64,000 bases of DNA from Microthyrium microscopicum. Lineage: Eukaryota > Ascomycota > Dothideomycetes > Microthyriales > Microthyriaceae. Made by a program: the position numbers and the translations under genes. Numbering within the stretch: the first letter of the stretch is position 1; every line of letters begins with the position of its first letter. Of this stretch, positions 23,063 to 34,559 are shown in pieces. The notes under the pieces were generated by a model. It was not told the DNA's origin. It saw only the letters and a list, made by a program, of their open reading frames with translations, and ran no database searches. The stretch is from assembly GCA_010405405.1 (NCBI GenBank), contig MU004236.1, positions 1,928,070 to 1,992,069 of the forward strand, written 5' to 3'.

Positions 23063-25840
23063 ATGCCATCAACTCAAAACCTCGTGCTCAAAGAGCATAG
23101 CACACGCAGTCTTCGCAGCAAGTTCTTGCTTTTTCGAAACAAAGCCTCGAATAAGCTGCGGAAAACATTCAACAAAGGGAAATCGACACTTCAAAACTCT
23201 CAACCACCCACCAAAGATGATCCCAGCAGGCAGCCTCGTTCTTCTCAACCAGGACTGAACATAAGCTACCCTCCTGTCACTTCATGTGACCCACTAGCAC
23301 GCCCATCGGCTATCAGCCAACCTTCAAAACCCTCAAGCTGTCAAAAGACGCACGTTAACGACTCAACTTCTGCTACAACATCTGCGGGACATGCGAAGCA
23401 ATTGGGCTCGACTTCGCCTGATATAAACCAAGTCCAAGCAGTTGTACCATCCAAAGCGCCCCAAGTTGACACCTCTGAGAAGCCAGAAACCCTCTCTGAG
23501 CCTGATTGTGAGATTCAGTCAACAGAAGACCTGAAGACTCCCGGAGAGCCAGCCAGCTCTGTCAAGTCAACAAATCAGGTTAAATCAAAGAGCAGTACCG
23601 AAACGATAAAGCCTCTCACGCCCCCCTGTTCGAATGAAGAACTCAAACAAATACTACTTCAGTTGCAAGTATCTTTCTCATCTAGTGTTCAGAAGAACGC
23701 AGAGCAGATCACAGCCTTAAGGGCGGTTGTTCAACAAAACACAGACCAAATAGGAGCGCTGAAAGCAGATGTTCAGCAGAATACAGAGCGAGTATGGGCT
23801 TTAGAAACAAGCATTGAACAAATCTCAGAGCAAATAGCAACTGTAAAAGCAGAATTTCAGCAGATCCATATAACAACAACAGCAACAATTGAAACCCCTC
23901 CCGAATCAGTCAAGAGCGACCGAGAGAGCGCCCAAGAGGAATCTCCCGAACCTCAGACTGCCATATATAACCCCAAAGTGGCCATTTCAAAGAAGAAGGC
24001 AACAAAGACCTCGCATCATTCCCCTCGGATCGCGATTTCTAACGCGGTCGATATTTTTCACGACCAAGCGACTGCCCCGCGAGATGCTGAAGAGCCTCAT
24101 AATCTTGATTCCTCACCGGGGAAGCCACAGACCGCTTTTACACAAGCTATTACGATTGTATCCGATAAGAGTACAGAGTCTCTACCTTTCGACGAGGAAC
24201 AGAAGAATGAGGATACTCGTCCTGCGAACGGCGCTGTGTCTACAAATTCTCCCTCGAACCCAAAACCTCAGTCTGGTGCGCAGCCTCCTATCGAGACTAC
24301 TTTACCTTGGTCATTCTTACCTGGTCCAATGCTTGAGCAGCAGGATGACGAATCTACATCCGCTGTGAAGACAGCCACATCTGCTGCTACTTCTATCCAA
24401 GCAGTTGATCGTTGGGGGCCCGAGTTTACTCGAAAGAGCATTCCTGACAAGAAAGTAAAGAAGCTCATGAGACAGTTTCTGGGACGGGCGGCTCATAAAC
24501 GTCATATGCATGTCACCCGAGTCAAAGGCAGCTTCCACCAATGTTGGATGGTTGTTTACGACGGAGAATTCGACGTTGAAAAATTGATTGTTAGAAGCTC
24601 CATTCGCGCGACAAAACTGCGCTGGACCAAGAACGATGATTGGTATTGGAATAATCAGTCTCGTATGCTGGAGTACTTTGATGAAAGCAATGTCGACTGG
24701 ACACCTCAACTACTTGAGTCCAGCACAAGCTTTGACAATCCCATTGGTCGTCCTTATATGATCCAATCGTTTTTGCATGGGATGAGCCTGTGTAAGGCCT
24801 GGAATATGAAGCCACGTCGCATTCCTAATGGGCTGACTCAAGAGAAATGGCACGATAAACTACTGAAAAATCTGGCCGCTTTCTCCATAAAGTTCGGCAA
24901 CACGATTAAAGCCAGCGCCGCAGGCGGTCTTATATTTCTGGATCCTGCGGAAGGCCAAGAGACCCCTAGACTACGGATCGGCCCTTTCTTCCATGAGGGA
25001 GATCATACAGAGAACCGCGAGCCTCGATTTACTCCTGGAGCTCGGGACTTCGACATGATTCTGGCCGATAAGGTTGCACGAATGATGATTAAGATAGACC
25101 AGGAGCCGGCAAATGATAACTCCATATGTTATGGAGGCGCACTTTGGCTCTTGATTCAAGTCCTCAGCAAGGTTTTCCCTACCTTCAATATGAGTCTTGC
25201 TAGTCATGCTTTTGAAGATATGCAGAAGCCAGACTATGACCATATCAAAGACAGCGAGGATGTGGAAAATCACATCATTACCATGGCTCACCATGCCCCA
25301 GTATCTGGCCGAGCATGTTATAAATTGAAGCATCCAGACTTCAATTGGCAAAACATAATTGTCGATGAGGATGGGAATATTGTCGCAGTAATTGACCTGG
25401 ACCTGTTAACTGTAATGCCACCCTCCTTTGGGTACGCGGTACCTCCATACTTTTTGTGGCCTGAATGGCATCCATGGTATCAGAATCAGGTCGATAGTCC
25501 AAGCATTGCACGCGGATCACTGGAAGCCATCAAGGAGGATCGGAGAGCCTACATTGAGCACATGTTCGACGAATCCGGGGACGACAAGAGCGACCTGGCT
25601 CACGCTCGCATCTCCCATATTCTGGGTGCCATTTGGGAGCCTCTGAGCCGTGAGAACCCGGAATGGTTGGTTTGGGTTGCCAAGAAGGTTTTGATTGAGT
25701 CTTCTAAGAGCGTGGGTCTAAATATCAACACGAAGACCACTCTAGTCGACCTAAGCGATGAGGAATCACCTTTTCTGGCCCAAGAACAATCACAAACTTG
25801 GACCCGGGTTTCCCACTGGATGGATATGGAAGGCCAATAG
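23063..25840 (+). CDS. APH/choline-kinase-like protein, paralogue 2
   Basis: 925 residues from the Met at 23063 (an earlier Met at 23021 adds 14). I chose 23063 because it puts the basic motif LRSKFLLF at residue 17, exactly where paralogue 1 has LRAKFSKF. A coiled coil of four 14-residue repeats follows (VQKNAEQITALRAV, VQQNTDQIGALKAD and two more, about residues 209-264), then the kinase-like domain: RSSIRATKLRWT, catalytic loop His757, Asp759, Asn764 (HPDFNWQN) and Asp778 (VIDLDL). The regular heptads suggest it oligomerises (inference). Same orientation as its neighbours. Substrate unknown; aminoglycoside resistance is not implied. Confidence 0.8.
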   Translation: MPSTQNLVLKEHSTRSLRSKFLLFRNKASNKLRKTFNKGKSTLQNSQPPTKDDPSRQPRSSQPGLNISYPPVTSCDPLARPSAISQPSKPSSCQKTHVNDSTSATTSAGHAKQLGSTSPDINQVQAVVPSKAPQVDTSEKPETLSEPDCEIQSTEDLKTPGEPASSVKSTNQVKSKSSTETIKPLTPPCSNEELKQILLQLQVSFSSSVQKNAEQITALRAVVQQNTDQIGALKADVQQNTERVWALETSIEQISEQIATVKAEFQQIHITTTATIETPPESVKSDRESAQEESPEPQTAIYNPKVAISKKKATKTSHHSPRIAISNAVDIFHDQATAPRDAEEPHNLDSSPGKPQTAFTQAITIVSDKSTESLPFDEEQKNEDTRPANGAVSTNSPSNPKPQSGAQPPIETTLPWSFLPGPMLEQQDDESTSAVKTATSAATSIQAVDRWGPEFTRKSIPDKKVKKLMRQFLGRAAHKRHMHVTRVKGSFHQCWMVVYDGEFDVEKLIVRSSIRATKLRWTKNDDWYWNNQSRMLEYFDESNVDWTPQLLESSTSFDNPIGRPYMIQSFLHGMSLCKAWNMKPRRIPNGLTQEKWHDKLLKNLAAFSIKFGNTIKASAAGGLIFLDPAEGQETPRLRIGPFFHEGDHTENREPRFTPGARDFDMILADKVARMMIKIDQEPANDNSICYGGALWLLIQVLSKVFPTFNMSLASHAFEDMQKPDYDHIKDSEDVENHIITMAHHAPVSGRACYKLKHPDFNWQNIIVDEDGNIVAVIDLDLLTVMPPSFGYAVPPYFLWPEWHPWYQNQVDSPSIARGSLEAIKEDRRAYIEHMFDESGDDKSDLAHARISHILGAIWEPLSRENPEWLVWVAKKVLIESSKSVGLNINTKTTLVDLSDEESPFLAQEQSQTWTRVSHWMDMEGQ

Positions 25841-26600
25841 TTGGAGTTCCAGGCTCTCGTCACTGTGAGCCATGCCGCGCCTGTGCTTTGTACGATTAAG
25901 TAACTTATTACATTTCAAGTTAATGTTTTTGAATTTTACGGCACAAGATTGGGAGCACGATACTCACCTAAGAACTTAGGTAGGCATGGGCTACTCCTGT
26001 TGCTGGACTGTTGGCATGTTTAGGAAGTTGTATACCCTTCTGAGGATTGTTGAAGTTTAGATTCAAAGCGAATGGAATATTGGGCATCAGTCAGTCCTAG
26101 ACAAGCGCGCTTAATCCCTATCTGCTTATGCTGTCCCCGAATTTCGGCGTCTTCACCAATTTGAAGTACTTCATACAAGTCCATACAGGGAAATTGCAGC
26201 TGCGCATCGCTCAATATTGATCGCATTAGTATATACTAGAAGTGACCGCACCTTACTATTGAGGTAGATTTCGGTGATAACCTGGATCCGTTTTCATTCT
26301 ACCTGAAAGCTTCCGTATTTGATAATCTCACCTCGAAACATTAGACGCGTTAGTCGGTCACTTGAAATCTCTCGGCATTCACCTTGAGCCTCCATATTCA
26401 TTGGGACATCTGACTTCATTGGGACATCTGACTTTTGATCAACAAAGCCTTTCTTTCCCAGCTTTCTCCACGACTATCTCCATTCACACAGCATCTTCCT
26501 TTCGAAACGCTACTCAGGCAGAGATCAAGTCAATAACAGAGAGCAAGTGTGCAGGAAATCGACCGTCTGCCCTTGCACCCAAATAAAACTCTACAACTAG
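25841..26600. other. Intergenic region with an 18-bp tandem duplication
   Basis: Promoter region of paralogue 3. It contains two perfect copies of CATTGGGACATCTGACTT (26399-26416 and 26417-26434). No gene seen. Confidence 0.5.
26399..26434 (+). repeat. 18-bp perfect direct duplication
   Basis: CATTGGGACATCTGACTT twice in tandem, about 165 bp upstream of paralogue 3. Confidence 0.9.
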
Positions 26601-28469
26601 ATGGAGCAATCTCGTTTTGATGCTGATCTAATGGGTGAGGCCTTGCTCATGCGAGAAATCGCAGCAACTCTGGAGATAGACATTAAACGTGTCTCCAAGG
26701 CCATTACTCCCAAGGGGCAATCGACCAACATGAACACTACTCAGACTCAGTCGTTGTCTATACACCAGTCAACGACTTCTCTGAAGTCAGCAGGCCATAA
26801 GTCAGAGCGCGCACTCGACCCTTCAGCCGCGGCAATTCGCAAGCAAGAGAACAAAGAGTTTCCGGAACAGATAAAATCCCAGCTCGAGAACGAGCATAAG
26901 GAAAAGCTTCCTCCACCTAAAATGCCTGCGAAGCAAGGTCAGAAGCAGCCTGCTGCAGAATCGAGTTGTAAAGACATCCCCAATGGCCCCAAACAACCAA
27001 TCAAAGTCCCAGTAGACGACCCAGAAGAGATAGCTCACAAAAAGCGTTGGGGTGAGATCCTGGAAATCGAAGACAAACAAGTGATTGATCTCTTGTTCAA
27101 AGTCTTTTACTCGAAAGCTGTGATCACAGACAAGCGCCTGGGGGGTTTCAATCGAGTCTTCATAGCAGTGGTTATGCGACCATTTACTGCTCCAATTAAA
27201 GTTGCTGTGCGAATCAATATCCGAGCAACGAACGAAAGATGGACTAAACTAGATGCATTCAAGCTTCAACAGCAAGTTCGAACATGTAACTGGATACACA
27301 AAAAGTACAATCTTGCTCCCAAGGTCTGGTCGCACGATACTGGTTTCAAGAATAGCCTCAAGCGACCCTACATGATCATGAATTGTGTCGATGGACGTCC
27401 ACTGAACTATGAGTGGCATGCTCCTCTCGGTGCTTACGGCAAAAAGAAATTTCAAACCTTGGAAAAGAAGCAAGCACATATCATGAAGAGTGTTGCCCAG
27501 GCGGTCGCCAAATTGAGCGCGAAAACCTTCAATGCTGGAGGTACACTCTACTTTCCAAGCGATGATGCGACCAAAGACCCTCAAGTTGGTTCTTACTTCC
27601 ATGAAGGGAACCACGAGTCGGATTCCCCACCGTTCTTTACGCCTGCTTACTATTCGTGGACTGATGTTTTGGCGGACAATTGGGCTCGAATGAAATTGAA
27701 GCAATCGCGAAATAGCTCACCAGTACAACAGCTGAAAACTGATGGAGCTCTATGGGTAGTTGAAAAAGTCTTGCACACAATCTGGCCAGGCTTCAATGAA
27801 GCGTGCATTCACCGCCTTCGGAAGACATTATCAAGCAATCCACATCGATTCCAAACCTCGGAAGAGGTCATGAAAACACTACATCCAGCTACCAACGATC
27901 CCGACAGCGGACAATTTCATATCAAACATATGGATCTGGGCTACCAAAATATCATGATTGATCACCTTGGTAACGTAACCCAATTCATTGATTGGGATCT
28001 GATCAATACTGTCAATGAGCATGTTTGTTGTACTGCTTACCCAACTTGGCTTTCAGCAAATTGGAACTTCTACTACAAGGACCGGGTCGGCGACGGCCAC
28101 CCACACTTTCCTAAGAACTCCAAAGTCCACCTTGAGAGATACCGAGAATAGTACGCTCAGTCACTCCTTGGCGTGAAAGGCGAGGATAGCTCGGCTCGCT
28201 TGATTCGAGGATCCCATGTTCTAGGCAGCATAGTAGAACATGTAAGCTTCCATGATATTTCCTCATTGGTATGGCTTGCTGGACAGATACTATGCCACGC
28301 GTCGCTGAATATCGATGCTTCCAGCGACGCAGCAACCCAGCTTTTGATACTGATAGGCCATGAAGAAAGCACGAATCAGTCGGCTACGAAACAGAAAGTT
28401 ATGATGCAGTTCCAGAAATGGTGGAATGATCTATTGAAGCCAAAGAATATCCCCCCGGAGCTAGATTGA
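26601..28469 (+). CDS. APH/choline-kinase-like paralogue 3 with one in-frame TAG
   Basis: The frame runs 516 codons to TAG at 28149-28151, then continues in the same frame to 28469 (622 residues if the TAG is read as an amino acid). The part after the TAG (YAQSLLGVKGED...RGSHVLGSIVEHVS) aligns with the C-termini of paralogues 1 and 2 (YAKCLENQ...GWAHVLAAIWEP), so it is real coding sequence. The domain has RINIRATNERWT, catalytic His443, Asp445, Asn450 (HMDLGYQN) and Asp464 (FIDWDL). The N-terminus is much shorter than in the other copies and lacks the basic LRxKF motif. The protein is either recently disrupted, truncated but functional, or completed by recoding of UAG; paralogue 1 has an aromatic residue (Phe) at the stop position. 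Confidence 0.75.
28149..28151 (+). other. In-frame TAG in kinase-like paralogue 3
   Basis: The reading frame is open for 516 codons before and 105 codons after this codon. The preceding base is U in the mRNA context (AAUAGUA). A short GAG/CUC stem could place the A in a loop. It is a candidate A-to-I recoding site (UAG to UGG) or a plain nonsense mutation. Confidence 0.6.
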
Positions 28470-30354
28470 AAACAGCTTTTGGCGTATCTGTTGCTTTTCG
28501 TACGCTCACAAACGAGAGAGAAATTATGCAAGCACAGATTCAGAAGTAGTCTGTTCTTGAGAAGAACTAATCGTCCTGCCTCCACACGTTCAAGCTACAA
28601 ATTTCAGACACTACGTTGTCCTTTGAGGAGTATCCGACTAGGTCTACATAGAGTGGAAATGAGAAGACTCAAATGTTTGCAGAGTGGTTCGCCCGAAGTT
28701 ATGAATAGGTTAGGAACACTAGAGGAAGGAATAAAAGTAAATGACAGAATCGTAGCACACAAGTTTCTTGCCCAAAAAAAAAACCATGTTCACGTCCAAG
28801 AGGGATATGTATCTTACCATAGTGTGAGCCGGTTGTAAGCCCATGCCGATAGCAATAAGTGTCTTGAAGCAGAGGATTAGTGACTATCTAGATCAAAACT
28901 AGAAGAGTAAAGTCGTCCAACCGTAAGCAGACATCATTGTCGGTCGTTCCATATTTCAAAAGACTATCATGATAAAGAGTAGATGTATTGTCTATTAATA
29001 GCAACACAAGCCTACATTTGTATTAGGTCTACATGATGAGAATCCAAGATGAAGTCAGCAGCTATGTGGTGTTTATGATATTGCTTCTATGAGGTAAAAT
29101 TGAAAATACTTTGGTGAGTTAGCTTTGCTTCCTGGACCTGATACACATCTTCTAAACAGAAAAATGTAGGTTTTAACCTTGTCCGAAGCCATTAAGCTAA
29201 AAAGATTAAACTTCTAAATATCAAAAAAGAATTGTGATACAGGCCCGAATCGATCGTGTTGAATGTGGAGAGGTGAGTTGTATTCCCTAGACACTCAATC
29301 AAGTGATGCGCCAAACTCGTCTCGGAAACTTGTACCAGCACTACCACCGCGAGGTGATGATTGGTACATCGGATTATGGATCAGAGTGAGAACTCCCCCA
29401 CGTAAAACCTGCTGGATAATCAAAAACTGACAACATTGTGAATATATACAGCGCATTATGCTAGTTCTGATTTCATAATGTACAACCCAAAAACTTCCAG
29501 CTGAAACCAAGCCAAGAGATAATCAAGCATATACTGTTGGTAGGTATTCTGACACTTAGAGCTATGTAGATGCTGGAATTCGATGATTACTATCGTCAGC
29601 TTCAAAATCGCCGTTCATCTTGTGAACTATGCGGTTTAAGTCGATAGATAAAACCTTTGGGAAAGATGATGATACTAGCACAAGGAGAGGAAATCAACCG
29701 TTTGTCCACTTCAAGGGCATGTAGTAGGAAGGAACAATGGCGATTGCTAATTACTTCCACGGCCTTGCTACAACAGCTCTCGTCCATCTCCCCGTCTACC
29801 ATCTGCCAGTGTTTTCATTAAGTCGCATCCGATTCGACACCTAGCGTACGACCAGCCTCCATCAAGCCTCCGTTTTCCATGGCTCAAGCGCTCTGAAGCT
29901 AACAACGTTGAGGCTGCCGACAACATGATTCATTTCACGGCCACAGCCGTCCCACTGTTGAGGTTCAGTATTGCATCTCCGGAGAGAGCCATTCCTACTA
30001 TCGTCCATTTCCGTGGTGGATTGTGTAACTCCCACACTGCATTTTCAGTCTCCCTGGTGAGATAGATGTCGACTGCGAAATGTTAGACAAAAAGGCAATA
30101 CTCGACACCAAAACACTAAAAAGTTGAACCATACTAGCAGTGATTAAATGGTTCAATGGAGCCGAAGGACGCCGAAGCATGTGCCCCCGAACCGGATTGA
30201 AGATAGCTGGACGGTGAGTAATGCAATGAGAATTTTTTAGAGTATATACCAATACGACCCCAGTAGGTATCAATGCTATCACCATCTATGAATCCCCATC
30301 ATTACAGCAACTGAATTAACCAACCAGCTACAAGCCTCCAGGTACAAACTTCAT
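28470..30354. other. Intergenic, no gene seen
   Basis: About 1.9 kb, somewhat AT-rich, between the kinase-like array and the convergent protease gene. Short open frames only. Confidence 0.5.
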
Positions 30355-32393
30355 CTAATCCTGCAGCACATTTTTCAGCGCCTTCTGGAAATCGAAGATA
30401 CCCATTCCAGTTACAGCATCCCACCCTTTAGTCGCGTTCCAGAAAGCACCGGGAATGATGGCCGAGCCATTGGTGGTTTTGCCATTTTGGTGATTAGTAC
30501 CATCACAGCCACGGGCAGCACCCTTGGTGATATCGACCAAGAACTCTTCTCCTTGGTCGTAGAGCCAGGGGTTGATGAAACCGAGCGTGGGCATGCCTTT
30601 TCGAAGACGGGCATCGTTGAGTAGACCGAGGATCGCGGCGACGACGGGTGATGCGGCTGAGGTTCCTCCACTTCCGGATAATATCCCTCCGTAGACGACC
30701 TTGTACACTGGATAGAGGGAATGGGCTGATACATCCGGGAATCCACGGCCGTTAGGATTGAAGTATCCGCCATCAAGGAAGGCACCGACTTGTTCACTTG
30801 GTAGCTCCCCAAACAGGTAATCGCGAACATGTCGTTTCTGGTATCGTGGTTGAGCGAAGTAGTAGGAGAAGCCGCCAGAGCTATCACGCCAGGCGATTTC
30901 GGGGCTAACACCTTCAGTACCGCCAATACTTGTCACCCAGGGGCAGGTACTAGGAAATTCGGGCAAAAATGTAGCATCATTGGATCCGTCATTCTTTCGG
31001 CAGTACGAACCTATGCCGGTGTCACCAGAAGACTCCAGGACCGAAATACCACGAAGTCCCATCATGGCAATCATGAGGCAAGTTCGAGCAGCATAACGAT
31101 AGGGAACAGTCTGTTCAGGCTCGCCATAAGAGTTGGAGATAACTTGAGGAAGTTCCGAATTCTTTCGGGAGAGGAGATATTGATAGTAGGGAACGTAGGG
31201 TTCGTTAGTATTCTCACTTGGAGTTGTTATTTCCAAATCTGGCATGAAGGGAGGTTTGCCAGCAGTGAGATATTCAAACACGGAGATGTTTGAGGGTGAT
31301 AGCACTCCAATAATGTTTTGGGCCTTGTTAGATTAGCATAAATTCATCAAATGACGAGAAGGGATCTTACGTCCAAACCTGCTTCGCCAGATAATTCGGC
31401 CGCCACGTTGGGATCCTGGTTGTTGACGGCATTATTTACGAATATTTTAGTCCAGTTTTTGTTGTTCAGTCTGAAATATTTCTCGTACAGGAAAACGTCT
31501 TCGTAATTCGCAGATTGGTTGAGGAAACTGCTAAATCCCACTCGACTCTTTGACGGTCCGGAAGTGCTATAATTCCCGATATTGTACATTTGCTTGAGAC
31601 AGCTGGGTCCTACGCCATTGTTACAAGAAGGATCGACGAAAAAAGGGCCTTTTCCAGTAAGAGCCTCTGGAGGTGCATTTCCTTCCCCAAAGCCAGATGG
31701 AGTATTTGGTGCAGGTGGGGGAGCCTGGCGGCGGTACAATGACCCAACGTGCTGCTTGCGATATGGGGCATCTGACTGGGTTCGGCTAGACTGGCGACGG
31801 ACTGATCTGGCGTGTGCCTTGTCTTCAGGATAGTAGGTAGGTGTGAATGCTTCTGTTTTGCCAAAGAAAGTGGTCGGATGGATGATGTCGATATGGTGAA
31901 ATACATCCTGCGGAACAGAATACTCCATGGTGCGGATCTTGCTGACTCCACGGCGTTTGTATTGTTTGAAGTTGGCGTTGAGGATACGGTTGGCGGTTTC
32001 CACTGTGGTTGTAAAGGAGACCCAGGTATTGTCAGAGTGGATTTTCGTGACGCCCTCAGCCTTGAGCCAGTTCATTACGGCAGTATTGGCTTCCTTGCTG
32101 GGCTGGACCAAGTGATTGACATCATCACGATCCATCCATTTTCCATAGCTCTTTGATTTGGGATTTGAAGTGTCTAAAAGCTTGGATATCATGGTATCTG
32201 TGTTTTGGAGAGTAAGACCGATCTGCAAGGTAATTTCTTCCTGGGGTACGAGTACATGAGATTGTGCTGCTGCCCAGCCCTGGGCTGCGAGAGAAGACTT
32301 TTGAACTGACTCTACCATTTTCATGTTGGTCGCTGCATTGCTCAAGGAGGCCAAAGTGAGCGCCAGCAGCGCCACTGAGCCTCGGAGAACCAT
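30355..32393 (-). CDS. Secreted sedolisin (tripeptidyl-peptidase, S53 family)
   Basis: Two exons, 32393-31371 and 31323-30355, over a 47-nt intron (GTAAGA...CTAATCTAACAAG), giving 663 residues. A signal peptide (MVLRGSVALLALTLASLSNA) is followed by the pro-kumamolisin propeptide (about 30-190), then the catalytic domain. Catalytic residues seen: Glu337 and Asp341 (SGEAGLD, with the intron just after the Asp codon), oxyanion Asp442 (SSGDTG) and Ser563 (SGSGGTSAASP). C-terminal DITKGAARGC and GWDAVTGMG form the Ca2+ site. All key residues are present, so it should be active: an acidic extracellular peptidase releasing tripeptides for nutrition or host tissue breakdown. Confidence 0.92.
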
Positions 32394-34011
32394 TGTTTTG
32401 ATCTAACTTGGTAAGAATTGCTATTGAATGGGAAAGTAAATAACAGGAAGGTAAGTAATGAAAGTGGTATGAAAAATAGCCGATGGTTAGAGGCCAAAGA
32501 ATGGAATAGCCCAGATACTGAATAATCTGGTGCTTGATGTTGATGTTGTTTTCCAAGAAGCGAGTGAGGTTGGAGCCAACAAACAAGATCCGAAATTAGG
32601 CTGTAGCTTCCAATCAAGGTTGACCAAGGTTGACCAGTACTCCCGCCTCACAAGAGTGGCGGCAATAGATGGAAGGAAAGAACGAGTGGTAGTGAAGTAG
32701 CAACGGAAATCGCGAATTGCAAAGATCAGACTTGAGGCAGGAATGTTCGGCTGAACCTGAAGCTTGGTCTCACACCTTAACTGGAAACACCGATGCAAAG
32801 TTAGAACTCTGAACCAAAAAATCCACAGACAAACAACCACAGTAGTAGCGCGACCACTACTTTAAGCACTCGATATAGCGCGGAGAAGCTAACCGGATGA
32901 CAGCTTGGTCCTGATTCCTACCAAATATAAACATCCTGTTCATAGACAAGAACAGAAAAAGGCGGTTGAGCTGTGCCACCTGCTCCGGGATACACTCCCG
33001 GCGCCGTTAGGGAACAAGCTGCGGGCAAACGAGCCTAATTGCATTCTAACTTCTAGGTCCGCGGTCTTGAGCATATATCGTCAATCAATGCGCGGGAAAT
33101 AGCCAATGGGGGTTTTCCTGTGCTATGGACATAGAGTGAATAGGAGCCTCCGAGTGCCCTATGTCGGGTTGACTGCGACATGGTTCATATTGCTAATGCC
33201 GCTTGGAGCATTTTTGTATCCTAAACCTTCGTGTGTCGTAGCGGAGGGATCCAGTAATTGATCAATCGCATTCCCCAAGTGCAGAGCGATTGGCATCATC
33301 TTGGCGGGTAATCTCGATGCGTGTGACATAGTTCGTTACCGCTTTGATGGGATCTAGGCGCATCTTGGGTAAAATCGCCTAGAGGCCCAGATATTAGGAT
33401 TATATCACTGGTGAGGATTCAGTACGACATAATTTTAACTCATTATAGCTCCTTGCAATGGTGATCTGGCGAGATCTACAGCTCAATCGTTCTGCACCCT
33501 AGACTGATTTGTTGAGTTGTCCATTGGAATTGTGCGGTGTAACCCGGAGCCTCGGTCTGATTGGGAGCCCTGAGAACTTAAAACATTGGCTCTCAAAACC
33601 AGCATTCCTAAGTAGTCAGAGACAACATAAGTACATGCCAGCTGCCGTAGCATGTTCAGTTCTGTAAGACGCTTACATCTAAATCAAGATTTTGTTGCTT
33701 GACTGTGCTAGGTGAGTCGATGGTTTCAGTGGAGGCTGCGTCTTGATGAGATCCAACAATGCCATCCTCTCTGATTGCGGAATATAATCAGTGCTGTGCG
33801 TTGGTTGTATCTGGGGTCAAGCTCACACCCTGATCTCCTAAACATGATGATCAGCCGCAAATTAGCAAATATCAGTCTCTCTGCGAGAACAGCCAGAACG
33901 TCAAAAAGGTGCGAAATGATGCTGAGCGCTAAATTTCTCTATTCGCACTACAGGAACTGTATTGACAAGGGAGGCCTATCATGTATCCGCCATTCGTTTG
34001 AGGGCGCGAGC
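32394..34011. other. Intergenic region between protease promoter and COX12
   Basis: Upstream of the minus-strand protease and downstream of the minus-strand COX12. No supported gene. Confidence 0.5.
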
Positions 34012-34559
34012 TTAGTCCAACTTAGATGGGAAATTACCATTTTCTATTGATCAGTTAGCCTCCTTGACTGGAACCATTTGAGGAATCATGATATTTCACT
34101 GACCACGCTGCTCGTCCCATCGCTCTGTCCAACTGCTGTGGCACAAAGAGTGATACGCGAAGTAGAACTATAATCTTCCGTCAGTCCCAGTTGCAACTCG
34201 TTCTAGATCCAATTTTTCCGCGTACCTGCTTGCATGGCTTGAAGTCCTCGCCCTTGGCATTGATGCATTTGTGATAATCGACATAGTTTTGCCAGCAGTG
34301 CTTGGTCTGGTTGACGTTGGGGAAGCGGGCATCGAAGCCTTGAGATATCCAGTTAGTAAGTATGTCCAACCACCGCGAGATCAATGTGCGTTTTGTCCAG
34401 AGATGCGTGAAATCGGAAGCTTTAGAGACTCGACATACCAGCTATAACAGTGTTAGTTCAAATAGTGATCAGTATTGAGCTGTATATCAACGTACCTGTT
34501 ACCCACTTCCACGGCATGGTAACGCGCTCCTCAGAGCCCTCGGATCCTTCGTCAGACAT
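34012..34559 (-). CDS. cox12: Cytochrome c oxidase subunit VIb (Cox12)
   Basis: Five exons: 34559-34496, 34441-34439 (3 nt), 34338-34226, 34167-34104, 34043-34012; 91 residues in total. The core FDARFPNVNQTKHCWQNYVD is diagnostic. The twin motifs are CX9C (CWQNYVDYHKC) and CX10C (CKQFYFAYHSLC), which are oxidised in the intermembrane space by the Mia40 route. The C-terminus ERWDEQRENGNFP is only reached through the fourth intron (donor GTCAGT, branch CTAAC, acceptor AATAG). The protein bridges the two complex IV monomers on the intermembrane-space face. The 3-nt exon adds Ala before GFDARFPN; skipping it would delete that Ala and keep the frame. Confidence 0.9.
34439..34441 (-). other. cox12: 3-nt microexon of COX12
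   Basis: On the minus strand the order is CTAAC, TGTTATAG, CTG, GTATGT. The 54-nt intron before and the 100-nt intron after each have their own GT donor (GTACGT, GTATGT), CTAAC branch point and AG acceptor. The codons read ACA GCT GGC TTC (Thr-Ala-Gly-Phe). Confidence 0.7.

Noticed and set aside
22662-23258. 198-codon frame upstream of kinase-like paralogue 2
   Set aside because: Overlaps the real gene in another frame and matches neither paralogue 1 nor any motif.
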